From Flavobacteriaceae bacterium (GTDB taxonomy: Bacteria; Bacteroidota; Bacteroidia; Flavobacteriales; Flavobacteriaceae), in contig CANGUZ010000003.1 of NCBI GenBank assembly GCA_947457255.1, forward strand, positions 51,218 through 115,217: a DNA stretch of 64,000 nt. The letters run 5' to 3'. The notes under the pieces are model-generated. The model worked only from the letters and a program-made list of their open reading frames with translations. It did no database searches and had not been told where the DNA came from. Below, piece after piece: positions 36,963 through 46,472 of the stretch. The translations under genes were made by a program, and so were the position numbers. Every line of letters starts with the position of its first letter. Position 1 is the stretch's first letter.

Positions 36963-38108
36963 ATGCAGTTTTCTAATAGAAAAAACACTACACGCTGGAT
37001 CTTAATCGCAGCTTCTTTTGTTATTATCACTTTAATTCTATGGAATACTTATACTTTTTTTCAAATTTTTAAAAACGAGGAACGCGTAAAAATGGAGATT
37101 TGGGCAGAAGCTCAAAAAACATTAAAAAATGTAGATGAAAATACTGATATCGAACTTCCATTAAAAATATTTCAAAATGCTAGCATTCCAATTCTTTTAA
37201 TAGAGAATGACACGATAATTAACAGCAAAAATATTGACGAAGAAATTTTAAAAAATAAATCAGAATCTTCAAAGCTATTATTAAAACTTAAGGATCAGAA
37301 TGAGCCAATTAGCATTGAATACGTCCCTGGTAAATTTATTTATTTATACTATGGAGATTCTGATTTGTTAAACAAACTAAAGTATTATCCGATTGCTTTA
37401 GTTGTCATTATTGTATTATTTGGCGCATTAGTTTACAATTTTTACAGGAGTACCAAAATGGCCACTCAAAATAAACTTTGGGCGGGAATGGCTAAAGAAA
37501 CTGCTCATCAAATAGGAACTCCTTTATCCTCTTTAATAGGTTGGTTAGAAATTATGAAAGCCGATAACGTTGATGAAACCACTGTTTCAGAAATAGAGAA
37601 GGATATCACAAGGTTACAAACCATAACCGATAGATTCTCGAAAATTGGTTCAGAGCCTGTGCTTGAACTTCGTGATATTATTTCAGAAACAAAAGAGTCC
37701 TATGACTATTTGCAATCGCGTTTTTCCAAACAAGTTGTTTTTTCATTTAAAGCACCTACAAAATCGATAGCAGTTGCCATAAACCCTGCCTTGCATAGTT
37801 GGACAATAGAAAACTTGGTAAAAAATGCCATCGATGCCATGAAAGGAAAAGGACAACTAGCGGTAACTATTGAAGAAGAAGGGAAGTTTGTGAAAATAAA
37901 AGTATCTGATTCAGGGAAAGGAATTCCTAAAAATCAATTTAAAACTGTTTTCGAACCCGGATTTACTACTAAAAAACGCGGATGGGGTTTAGGGCTGTCG
38001 CTAACAAAACGAATTGTTGAAGAATATCATAAAGGCAAAATAAGAGTGTTGAGTTCAGAAGTGAATAAAGGCACGACGATGCAAGTAAGTTTTAAAATTG
38101 AAGCATAA
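36963..38108 (+). CDS. Membrane sensor histidine kinase
   Basis: 381 aa; KETAHQIGTPLSSLIGWLE H-box; NLVKNAIDAM, DSGKGIPK, GWGLGLSLTKRIVEEYH ATPase motifs; no adjacent response regulator. Confidence 0.92.
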   Translation: MQFSNRKNTTRWILIAASFVIITLILWNTYTFFQIFKNEERVKMEIWAEAQKTLKNVDENTDIELPLKIFQNASIPILLIENDTIINSKNIDEEILKNKSESSKLLLKLKDQNEPISIEYVPGKFIYLYYGDSDLLNKLKYYPIALVVIIVLFGALVYNFYRSTKMATQNKLWAGMAKETAHQIGTPLSSLIGWLEIMKADNVDETTVSEIEKDITRLQTITDRFSKIGSEPVLELRDIISETKESYDYLQSRFSKQVVFSFKAPTKSIAVAINPALHSWTIENLVKNAIDAMKGKGQLAVTIEEEGKFVKIKVSDSGKGIPKNQFKTVFEPGFTTKKRGWGLGLSLTKRIVEEYHKGKIRVLSSEVNKGTTMQVSFKIEA

Positions 38109-38141
38109 AAAAGGATGTCAACTTTAAGACATCCCTTTTTT
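38107..38141. terminator. Terminator between convergent genes
   Basis: AAAAAAGGATGTC-aactttaa-GACATCCCTTTTTT. Confidence 0.7.
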
Positions 38142-38175
38142 CTAATGAAAACCCATTAAGGTTATACTAAAAACA

Positions 38176-38778
38176 TTACTTATCGTCAGAAATATAGGTT
38201 TTATTCCCGTTTGAATTGATGTAATATTTTCCGCCTCTAGGACCTGTGTATACTTTTTTACCGTTGTATTCTCCGGTAATTTTATCAGCAACTTTAGGTG
38301 CTTTTTCGGATGTTTCTCTAACCTTAGTGGTTGCTTTTTTAGATTTAGAAGTTACCTTATCTTCACCTTTTTTAGTTTCCTTTTTTGCTTTTTCTACAAC
38401 TTTTCCTGCTGATTCTTTGGTCTCTTTTTTAGCTTTAGCAGTAGCTTTTTCTTTCTTAGCGTCAGCCTCAACTTTTTTAGAAGCTACTTTCCCTTTTTTC
38501 TCATTTACTGCTTTCTCTGCTTTTACAGTTTCTTTTTTTGCTTTAGCTTCTGCTTTTTTTGCTTCTTTTTTCGCAGTGGCAGCGGCTTCTTTTTTGGCGT
38601 CAGCTTCTGCTTTTTTGGCTTCCATTTTCGCGGCAGCGGCGGCTTCTTTTTTCGCAGCAGCTTTTTCTTTTTTCAATTGTGCGGCTTTCTCTGTTTTAGC
38701 TATTTTAGCTTCGGTTTCTTGAGCATAAAAGGTAGTTGAAAAAACAACTAGAAAACACAATAACAATACTTTCTTCAT
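38176..38778 (-). CDS. Secreted Lys/Ala-rich protein with C-terminal PBCV-type basic adaptor-like domain
   Basis: 200 aa; MKKVLLLCFLVVFSTTFYAQ signal, KKEAxAAAKKEAKKAEA repeats, C-term YNGKKVYTGPRGGKYYINSNGNKTYI. Confidence 0.8.
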   Translation of the reverse strand: MKKVLLLCFLVVFSTTFYAQETEAKIAKTEKAAQLKKEKAAAKKEAAAAAKMEAKKAEADAKKEAAATAKKEAKKAEAKAKKETVKAEKAVNEKKGKVASKKVEADAKKEKATAKAKKETKESAGKVVEKAKKETKKGEDKVTSKSKKATTKVRETSEKAPKVADKITGEYNGKKVYTGPRGGKYYINSNGNKTYISDDK

Positions 38779-38850
38779 GATGATTTGATGTTTAAGTTAT
38801 TTAATAGAGATTAAAGTTAATAATTTATCTCAACTCAAGTAATAAAAACT

Positions 38851-41800
38851 TTAAAAATAAGCTCTCAATTGCACATTTCCTGTATGAATGGCTGGACTGG
38901 TTTCACTTTTTCTTCCCTGATAGTTGAGGTTAATGTCTAGAAATTCGGTTAAACTTTTTTGTATAAGCAATCGCCAAGTAGTGTTTTGTCCCGGTTGCAA
39001 GCCTTCTAACATTTGAAACCCCGCTGCTGACAATTCACTACCATTAAATTTATTTTCATAAAGCGAAAATTCACCGTTCAGCGTCAGTCGCTTTTCGCTA
39101 GCATAATTAAAAGAGGTGCCTATTCGGGTTTGTTGTAGCGTTTCTAATTCGCCAATTTTATTTAATTTATTTTGAAATTCGCAAAATAAATCCCAACTCG
39201 CATTTCTAGAAAATAAATAGGAAATTTTTGGAGCAACTTGATACCCTGAAATGGTGTAGTTTCTAAAAGCAAAATTTTCAACTAAGGATTGAGTTCTAAT
39301 TGTTTTTGAATTCAGTCCAAACAACCAGCTTTTTTTATACAAATGCTGGTACTGCAATTGGTGCGAGCTATTGTTGTTTTCAAGTGAACCCACAGATAAT
39401 AAATTTTTAGATTGACTATCTAAATACGTATAGGTAATAGAGTGGCCCTGCTTTCCTCTGTTAAAAAACAAACTGTTTCTGAAACTTACATTCAACCCAA
39501 ATAAATCTTCTTCAGAAGTGTTAAACGGATTTAAATCGAAATTGTTTCCGTTGCGTTCTATTTTTCTATCAACTAAATAAGATGTTTGGTTGTAGAAATA
39601 GGAAATAATCTTTCTAAAACCCTTTTCGTTTTGCCATTGATTGGGGTTGAAAGTTACCGTTGCAGAAAACTTATTTTGATGTGTTTTTAAAAAAACTTGA
39701 TTGGGTAAAAATACTCGAACATACTTGGCTTGATCTGGAAATGGAGCCACTTCAAACTCTTGTAATTCTTGAATTCCGTTACTATTGTAGTCGTTCCAAG
39801 TATAAACACCTTGCCCAGGCTCGACTTCTAAATAGGTAAATTCTTGTTGCGGAATGGTTCCAGAAGCGGTTTCAAAAGCAGTTGTAGTTTGAAGAAGTTG
39901 TTTAAAAAAACGAGAACTGTACAAAATTCTAGAATTTAATGAGGGCTCATTGTCACGAAGTACATCAACATATTTCAAGTTTCTATAATTAACAAAAACA
40001 GCCAAATCACTTCTCTCGTTTTGAATTAATTTCGATTTCAAATAATAGGATTGCGAAGTGTTAACTCGTTTTAAAAATCCACTTTGCAAACTATCATTCT
40101 GACGGTGGAGATAGCCAATCTCGGTATAAACTTTGGTACTGTCTCCTCTACCGAGAAATGCACCATATTCAATAAATTTTTGGCTTAAAGCAGAAAATTG
40201 GTTCGTAGCTTTTATTTGTTCTTTGTTGTCTTCTAATCTAAGACTGCCACCAACCCAGTTTTTCTTAAAATGATAACGTGTTTGTGCTTGATTTCTGATA
40301 AATTTAGAGTCTGATAAAGTGCTACTGCTGTTTAAGAAACTGCCTTGATTTTGAATGTTCCAATTTTTAAACTTAAATAACGCATTACTATTATGGCGGC
40401 TACCTGAAAAGGATTTGGTAAAATCGAGTTTTTCTATTTGATAGGTAAATAATCCTTTTTTTGGCAAATTAAAATTCAATCCAGAAACCAGCAAACTTTG
40501 ATTTCCTGCAACAGTTGTCAAATTCCAATCTCTATTAAACTCAATAGTAAATAACCGTTCAATAGTTCTGAAATCCTGTTGTACAAACTGAAAATTAGCA
40601 AAGGCATCCACCTCCCACTTTCCAGTAAAGAGCCGTTTTTTTGCATTTATTTTTCCAGCCAAACCTCTATTATTGCTATCGTCTTCAGAAGAAAATAAAT
40701 TCAAGTCATTATTGCTCACGCCCAATTCAAAATCAATTGCGCTTTTTTCAGATGGGCTGTAAGCACCTATGATGGTTGCAATTTGAATTTTAGTTGGGGC
40801 AACCAATCGTGTAATAGGCTCGTAACTTCCTTGTTTTACATTATTGATTGGCGCTACATAAGAATAAATTTTACCTACCGCAGCTGCATTTGATATTGTA
40901 TAATTTCCCAAGCCATTTCCAACAAAACTAAATCGAACATTGTATAAAACAGCAGAAGGATTGTCAGAATATTCGAAAATTTCTTGTCCGTTTTGTGTTC
41001 CTTTTTCATACAAAATTCTATTTTCAGAATAAGATTCAATTACTGCCGATGGTGCAGTCATTAAATCAGGATTGTCACCAGCAGTTCCTAAAATTTGAGC
41101 CTGTTCTGCTGATAATTCTTGTTGTAAAGGTTGGTTTTTTACATCATTTTCAGAATAGACATAAGCACCAATATTCCAATTCTCTTTTTCATGAGTCGCT
41201 CCAAAATAAGTCACAAAACGAGTGTAGTTTCTATCAGAATATTGGTATTCTATTGCAATTCGCATTTCTGAAGTAATAGGAAAAAGTGAGGTAAACAATA
41301 TTTCCCCCGCATTGTAATCGATGGTGTAATCATTGTTTTCTCCTCGCTGGAGTAGTATTCCATTAACAAAAACTCGTTCAGATCCAGAAATTACTAAAAC
41401 ATATAACTCGCCATTAGCACCACGCAACTTATACGGTCCTTGATTGCCTTCCTGACCAACGAAGTTGCTTTTTGCATATTGTCCTCGAACTAATGCTGCC
41501 GATGCAAAAATATTGGTTGTGTTTTCAGGAGTTCCTAAAGAAAAATTAGACGATAATCCTTGCACTTTTTTATTAAAATTCAGAAAGCTCGATTTCCTGT
41601 TTTCCATAAACAAATCGCCCGCTCTAACCAGCCATTTCTCACTAAAAAGTTCAATAAAAATTTGGTCAAACTCGTCTAGTTTTTGCGAATATCCGCCATT
41701 TTGAAGGGGAATATTACTGTCTTGAATGGAAGCTCTCAAACTTACTTTATCGGAAATTTTGCCTGTGATTTGTAAATCGAGATTTGAATTGACAACTGCA

Positions 41801-42261
41801 TTTTGGTTGTTGCCAATAGTGATTCCTCGAGTGATGCTTCCTGAGGTATTTAGACCATCGAAAGGAATAAATTTTTGAATCGCATCATTAGAAACACGAT
41901 ACAAGTTTTTTTCGTTAGTATCATTATCAACTACACGACTGTCGTCGTAAATACTGTATTGCTTGGTTAAATAATCTGGAAACTTTAAATACTGAACCGT
42001 TACTGAATCATTATTAGACTTGAAATTTTCTTTTAAAAGCAAGGCTCCTTTTTGAAAATTTATTTTGTAAAACGAGGTGTCAACAACTTTAGATTGATTG
42101 TCAAGTAATTTAAAAAAGCTCGAATTGATACTGGTCTTTTCTAAATGAATTGTGTCGTAAGAAACCGGAATTTTTTTGGTTTTATATGACGTATTGATTT
42201 CTTGGGCATGAAGTCCCGAAAAAACGCTTATAAAACCAAAAAAAAATAGTTTTTTTAACAT
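38851..42261 (-). CDS. Large predicted outer-membrane/cell-surface protein, function unknown
   Basis: About 1136 aa from internal Met (MLKKLFFFGFISVFSGLHAQ signal); long beta-rich alternating pattern. Confidence 0.7.
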   Translation of the reverse strand: MLKKLFFFGFISVFSGLHAQEINTSYKTKKIPVSYDTIHLEKTSINSSFFKLLDNQSKVVDTSFYKINFQKGALLLKENFKSNNDSVTVQYLKFPDYLTKQYSIYDDSRVVDNDTNEKNLYRVSNDAIQKFIPFDGLNTSGSITRGITIGNNQNAVVNSNLDLQITGKISDKVSLRASIQDSNIPLQNGGYSQKLDEFDQIFIELFSEKWLVRAGDLFMENRKSSFLNFNKKVQGLSSNFSLGTPENTTNIFASAALVRGQYAKSNFVGQEGNQGPYKLRGANGELYVLVISGSERVFVNGILLQRGENNDYTIDYNAGEILFTSLFPITSEMRIAIEYQYSDRNYTRFVTYFGATHEKENWNIGAYVYSENDVKNQPLQQELSAEQAQILGTAGDNPDLMTAPSAVIESYSENRILYEKGTQNGQEIFEYSDNPSAVLYNVRFSFVGNGLGNYTISNAAAVGKIYSYVAPINNVKQGSYEPITRLVAPTKIQIATIIGAYSPSEKSAIDFELGVSNNDLNLFSSEDDSNNRGLAGKINAKKRLFTGKWEVDAFANFQFVQQDFRTIERLFTIEFNRDWNLTTVAGNQSLLVSGLNFNLPKKGLFTYQIEKLDFTKSFSGSRHNSNALFKFKNWNIQNQGSFLNSSSTLSDSKFIRNQAQTRYHFKKNWVGGSLRLEDNKEQIKATNQFSALSQKFIEYGAFLGRGDSTKVYTEIGYLHRQNDSLQSGFLKRVNTSQSYYLKSKLIQNERSDLAVFVNYRNLKYVDVLRDNEPSLNSRILYSSRFFKQLLQTTTAFETASGTIPQQEFTYLEVEPGQGVYTWNDYNSNGIQELQEFEVAPFPDQAKYVRVFLPNQVFLKTHQNKFSATVTFNPNQWQNEKGFRKIISYFYNQTSYLVDRKIERNGNNFDLNPFNTSEEDLFGLNVSFRNSLFFNRGKQGHSITYTYLDSQSKNLLSVGSLENNNSSHQLQYQHLYKKSWLFGLNSKTIRTQSLVENFAFRNYTISGYQVAPKISYLFSRNASWDLFCEFQNKLNKIGELETLQQTRIGTSFNYASEKRLTLNGEFSLYENKFNGSELSAAGFQMLEGLQPGQNTTWRLLIQKSLTEFLDINLNYQGRKSETSPAIHTGNVQLRAYF

Positions 42262-42347
42262 AAAGATATAACGCCAACATATCAAAAGTAGTGTGTTTTT
42301 TTGATAATTCAAGGAGTTGAAATCTCTAGCTTTAATATGCTTGCAAA

Positions 42348-43607
42348 TCAGCTTGCGTCTTTAGTTACAATTTGCATGGTTTCTCTACTAACTTGTTTCA
42401 ATAAAACTTCTTTATTTTCCTCGACCATTTGCGAAGCTTTTTCATTAAAATGTCTGATAGTGTAGAGAGATACGTTTTCGTTATATGAAACTTTAAACTT
42501 TTTAGCAAGGATGTTTTTCAACTCATTAAAGTTTCCAAATTTGTCTTCCACACAAATAGAAAAACTAATAGCTGAGTTTTGTATTAAACTTACTTTCATC
42601 TTGTATTGATGCAACAATCCGAATATTTCACTAATGTTCTCTTCCATAATAAATGAAAAATCGATAGAAGAAAGTGAAACTAATAATTGATTTTTCTTTA
42701 CAATGAAACAAGGTAGAAAAGGCACTAAATCTTCGCCTTTAGAAACACTAGTGCCAGGCAATAATGGGTTTATAAATGATTTTACAAATAATGGTATTTC
42801 CTTTTTCTGTAAAGGCTGTAGGGTTTTTGGATGAATAACACTAGCCCCGTAAAACGCTAATTCGATAGCTTCACGATAGGAAATTTGATTCAGTAAACTG
42901 GCATTTTCAAAATATCTAGGGTCGGCATTCATAACCCCAGGAACATCTTTCCAAATAGTTACGCTTTCAGCATTAAGGCAATACGCAAAAATTGCCGCAG
43001 TATAATCAGATCCTTCACGACCCAAAGTCGTTGTAAATCCATTGTCATCATAGCCTATAAATCCTTGAGCTATGTTTAATACTTTACGTTTAACGTTTTT
43101 TGAAATGTTTTTTTGAGTGATTTCCCAATCCACTTCTGCATCACGGTAAGTAGAGTCTGTTTTTATAAAATTTCGAACATCAATCCAAGTGGTTTTTATT
43201 CCCATAAAAGACATAAAGTGAGAAAGGATTGTAGTTGAAATTAATTCTCCAAAACTCACGATTTGATCGTAAACAAAATTATAATTAGGTGATTTATTAT
43301 GACTTAAAAAATATTCTAAATCGAAAAATAAGTTATTTACAGCAGTAAACACTTCATTTTTATCGTCTTCAAATAACTCCAATAAAATTTGATTGTGGTA
43401 TTTTTTTACTTCTTGTACTGAAGAATTCAATTCAGCCGATTTATCAAAATAGTTTTTTATTACTTCCTCTAAAGCATTTGTTGTTTTCCCCATAGCCGAA
43501 ACTACTAGTAAAACATCTTCATAACCTACTTTTTGTAAAACATCATATACATTTTTTATTCCGGCAGCATCTTTAACCGATGCGCCACCAAACTTAAATA
43601 CTCTCAT
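42348..43607 (-). CDS. Aspartate kinase
   Basis: 419 aa; MRVFKFGGASVKDAAGIKNV, TTLGREGSDYTAAIFA. Confidence 0.93.
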   Translation of the reverse strand: MRVFKFGGASVKDAAGIKNVYDVLQKVGYEDVLLVVSAMGKTTNALEEVIKNYFDKSAELNSSVQEVKKYHNQILLELFEDDKNEVFTAVNNLFFDLEYFLSHNKSPNYNFVYDQIVSFGELISTTILSHFMSFMGIKTTWIDVRNFIKTDSTYRDAEVDWEITQKNISKNVKRKVLNIAQGFIGYDDNGFTTTLGREGSDYTAAIFAYCLNAESVTIWKDVPGVMNADPRYFENASLLNQISYREAIELAFYGASVIHPKTLQPLQKKEIPLFVKSFINPLLPGTSVSKGEDLVPFLPCFIVKKNQLLVSLSSIDFSFIMEENISEIFGLLHQYKMKVSLIQNSAISFSICVEDKFGNFNELKNILAKKFKVSYNENVSLYTIRHFNEKASQMVEENKEVLLKQVSRETMQIVTKDAS

Positions 43608-44080
43608 TATAAATTTCTTAAAAAATTATCAATTCCTATTTCGTTCATTTGTGCTACTCTCCAATCGTCTAAAACGATTGCTCCTGTTTTTTTATAAAAA
43701 TCAATTGCTGGAGTATTCCAATCTAAAACATTCCATTCAATTCTTCGAACACCATCTTTTTTCCCTTGAGCAATCACTTCTTTATAAAGAGCGTAACCTA
43801 CACCTACTCCTCTCCTTTTTTCTTTAACAATCAAATCCTCTAAATGAATAGTTCTTCCTTTCCACGTAGAATAGCGGTAATAATACAAAGCTACACCTAC
43901 AATTTGCTCATCAATTATTGCTATAAAAGTATAAAACAATGGATTTTCACCAAAACCATCACGCTCTAAATCTTCAACGGTAACAACAACAGCATCGGGT
44001 TCTTTCTCAAAAGTGGCGAGCTCTTTAATGAGTTCTAAAACCGCACCCATATCCTCTTTTTTACCTTCTCTAATGTTCAT
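43607..44080 (-). CDS. GNAT family N-acetyltransferase
   Basis: 157 aa; VKEKRRGVGVGYALYKEVI; overlaps aspartate kinase start. Confidence 0.9.
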   Translation of the reverse strand: MNIREGKKEDMGAVLELIKELATFEKEPDAVVVTVEDLERDGFGENPLFYTFIAIIDEQIVGVALYYYRYSTWKGRTIHLEDLIVKEKRRGVGVGYALYKEVIAQGKKDGVRRIEWNVLDWNTPAIDFYKKTGAIVLDDWRVAQMNEIGIDNFLRNL

Positions 44081-44245
44081 TTTGGAGTTTTTTGCTGGTA
44101 GAAAATCTTGCTTTTTAGATTAAAATATTTCGTTTAAAAAACAAATATACAAATCCATCAAACTATCCCATAAAAATCATTTCTATTTCACAAAAAAAGC
44201 AATATTTGTTTGGTAAGAATGATTATGTAATTTTGACAAAACTAA

Positions 44246-44293
44246 AACACAGATTTCACTAATTAATTCATGAGAATTAGTAAAATCTGTGTT
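44246..44293. repeat. 19-bp inverted repeat (one mismatch), hairpin element
   Basis: AACACAGATTTCACTAATT (44246-64) / AATTAGTAAAATCTGTGTT (44275-93), 10-nt loop. Confidence 0.75.
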
Positions 44294-44335
44294 CAAAAAT
44301 CTATAAAAGTCTGATTACAAAAAATTAAAATTTTC

Positions 44336-44767
44336 CTATTTATTCATGTGCTTCATTTCAAAAATAAAAGTATCTAAATCTACTTTTTTATCCACTAACA
44401 AAAGAGCTTTGTTAATTATATAATTTATGTTTCCGGGGGTAAACCCTAAAGCAATCCCAAATTTTCTAAGCAATAGCTCTTGTTTGTCGCCTAATTGGTG
44501 ATCACTATTTACCATTTTTGCTAAATCGTACAAACGTTCCAGTCGCTCTACATATAAATAAGGAGGATTGATAGGGTATTTTAATGGGTTTTCTAAAATT
44601 TCTTCATACTCCTTTGGCGAAATTTCAAGATGTAAAGCTAGTTTATCTAAAAAAGCTTTTTCTTCAGCAGTACTTAATCCGTCAGCTAACGCCACACGAA
44701 CAATTGCTGAAAAATGACCTTTATTTCTACTTTTAAATTCGCTGTCAAATAAATCTGCTATAGACAT
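44336..44767 (-). CDS. TerB-like protein
   Basis: 143 aa helical; VRVALADGLSTAEEKAFLDKLALHLEIS pattern of TerB/TerB-C-like families. Confidence 0.7.
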   Translation of the reverse strand: MSIADLFDSEFKSRNKGHFSAIVRVALADGLSTAEEKAFLDKLALHLEISPKEYEEILENPLKYPINPPYLYVERLERLYDLAKMVNSDHQLGDKQELLLRKFGIALGFTPGNINYIINKALLLVDKKVDLDTFIFEMKHMNK

Positions 44768-44940
44768 GATTTCTATTATTTAGGTATATACAAATATAAT
44801 TCAATTTCGTTTTTTATGGAAACATTTTGCTCAGAATTTTCTGTTTTTTATCCTATTTTCTAATAAATTAAATACTATATCCTATTTTCAAATTTAATTG
44901 TAAATTTACATTCCCTAATCTATATAAATCAATATGTGTT

Positions 44941-45525
44941 ATGTCAGACTTTTGGATTTACTTTCAACTAGCATGGAAACATGTTTTAGATATTAAAAGC
45001 TATAATTTTATTTTATTTTTAATTGCTTTGGCAGTTCCATACAGCTTTAAAGAGTGGAGAAAGCTTTTATTATTATTAGCTTTTTTTGCAATTGGAGAGC
45101 TAGTGGTGCTATTGCTTTCTTTTTTTGGAATTGTAATTATTAAGTTAAATTTGAAAGAATCCTTAATTCCGATAACTATTTTAATAACAGCTTTATTTAA
45201 TTTATTTGTAATTGGCAAATCCTATAAAGGAAATGGAATTAATTTAATTGGTTTTTTTGTTCTTTTTTTTGGAATTATTCACGGTTTGGGATTTTCAAAT
45301 TATTTTAAATCAGTAACAACGGGTAATCTTTCGGCAAAAATATTACCTTTATTAGAATATACGTTAGGAATTCAAGTGGCTCAAATAGTGTTGGTTTTAT
45401 TAGTTCTGATTGTTTCCTATATAGTTCAAAACTTTTTTAGATTATCAAAACGTGATTTTATTTTAGTTTCTTCCTCTTTTCTAATTGGAGTAGTACTTCC
45501 TGAAATCATTAAAATAATACTATAG
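44941..45525 (+). CDS. HupE/UreJ family membrane protein
   Basis: 194 aa polytopic; FFGIIHGLGFSNYFK motif. Confidence 0.85.
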   Translation: MSDFWIYFQLAWKHVLDIKSYNFILFLIALAVPYSFKEWRKLLLLLAFFAIGELVVLLLSFFGIVIIKLNLKESLIPITILITALFNLFVIGKSYKGNGINLIGFFVLFFGIIHGLGFSNYFKSVTTGNLSAKILPLLEYTLGIQVAQIVLVLLVLIVSYIVQNFFRLSKRDFILVSSSFLIGVVLPEIIKIIL

Positions 45526-45546
45526 AAATACATCTATTTACATTAC

Positions 45547-45975
45547 ATGGAATTAAAAAAATTAAACAAATACGACAAAGCCTATCTCCGAATTGCTAAA
45601 GAATGGAGTCTCTTATCGTACTGCAAGCGCAAACAAGTAGGAGCAATAATTGTTCGAGATAGAATGATAATTTCTGATGGATATAACGGAACACCTTCGG
45701 GTTTTGAAAATTGTTGCGAAGACGAAGAAGGATTAACAAATTGGTATGTGCTTCACGCAGAGGCAAATGCAATTCTAAAAGTAGCTCGTTCTACACAAAC
45801 TTGTGAAGGAGCAACATTGTATATTACACTTTCTCCTTGCAAGGAGTGCAGTAAACTCATACATCAATCAGGAATTAGAAGGGTGGTATATCAAAATGGA
45901 TATAGAGACACGTCTGGTGTAGATTTTTTAATTAAAGCAGGAGTAATTGTTGAACAAATTGAAGAATTAGATTAA
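45547..45975 (+). CDS. dCMP deaminase / cytidine deaminase-like
   Basis: 142 aa; HAEANAILKVA and SPCKECSKLIHQSGI zinc motifs. Confidence 0.93.
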   Translation: MELKKLNKYDKAYLRIAKEWSLLSYCKRKQVGAIIVRDRMIISDGYNGTPSGFENCCEDEEGLTNWYVLHAEANAILKVARSTQTCEGATLYITLSPCKECSKLIHQSGIRRVVYQNGYRDTSGVDFLIKAGVIVEQIEELD

Positions 45976-45988
45976 AAAAAACACTATC

Positions 45989-46453
45989 ATGAAAACGATC
46001 TTATTTGTACTGTTTTTAGTGTTGCCATTAGTTTCTATAATTGCTCAAGAAAAAGGAATTCTATTGCAAAAAAAGGATTCTGAAAGAACTGATTTTTTAG
46101 TAGAACATAAAAGAATAAAAGTAGTCACAACCGATGGCAGAAGCTTTTTCGGAAGATTTTCAATTATTGATGACAAAACCATTTCAATAAATAACACATT
46201 AATCGCCTTAGCTTCTATAGAAAAAATCAAAAGAAAATCGCTAACATCAACTATTACTTCTCCAGTAGTATGTACTTTAGGAGTTATTCTTATACTTGGA
46301 GGTACTGCAGTAGCAGCTCTTGGCGGGACTAGCGCAATAGTAGGATTGGGTTTAATTTCATCTGGTTTTACTTTACCATTAATTGCTCTAATTTCTAATA
46401 GGCATCCAAAAAACCAATGGGAATACACTATAGGTGATCTTCCATCCAACTAA
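45989..46453 (+). CDS. Hypothetical membrane-associated protein
   Basis: 154 aa; signal peptide and hydrophobic C-terminal half. Confidence 0.65.
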   Translation: MKTILFVLFLVLPLVSIIAQEKGILLQKKDSERTDFLVEHKRIKVVTTDGRSFFGRFSIIDDKTISINNTLIALASIEKIKRKSLTSTITSPVVCTLGVILILGGTAVAALGGTSAIVGLGLISSGFTLPLIALISNRHPKNQWEYTIGDLPSN

Positions 46454-46472
46454 ATTATTTCAAATCTTTCAA

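Noticed and set aside
38246-38722. 158-aa plus-strand ORF (Phe/Ala/Ser-rich)
   Set aside because: Shadow of Lys/Ala codon repeats in the minus-strand secreted protein; composition is an artefact.
44336-44767. Tellurite-resistance operon
   Set aside because: Only a lone TerB-like gene; no TerC/D/E neighbours, so no ter system claimed.
46045-46449. 134-aa minus-strand ORF
   Set aside because: Antisense to the 45989-46453 gene, which has a plausible signal peptide.
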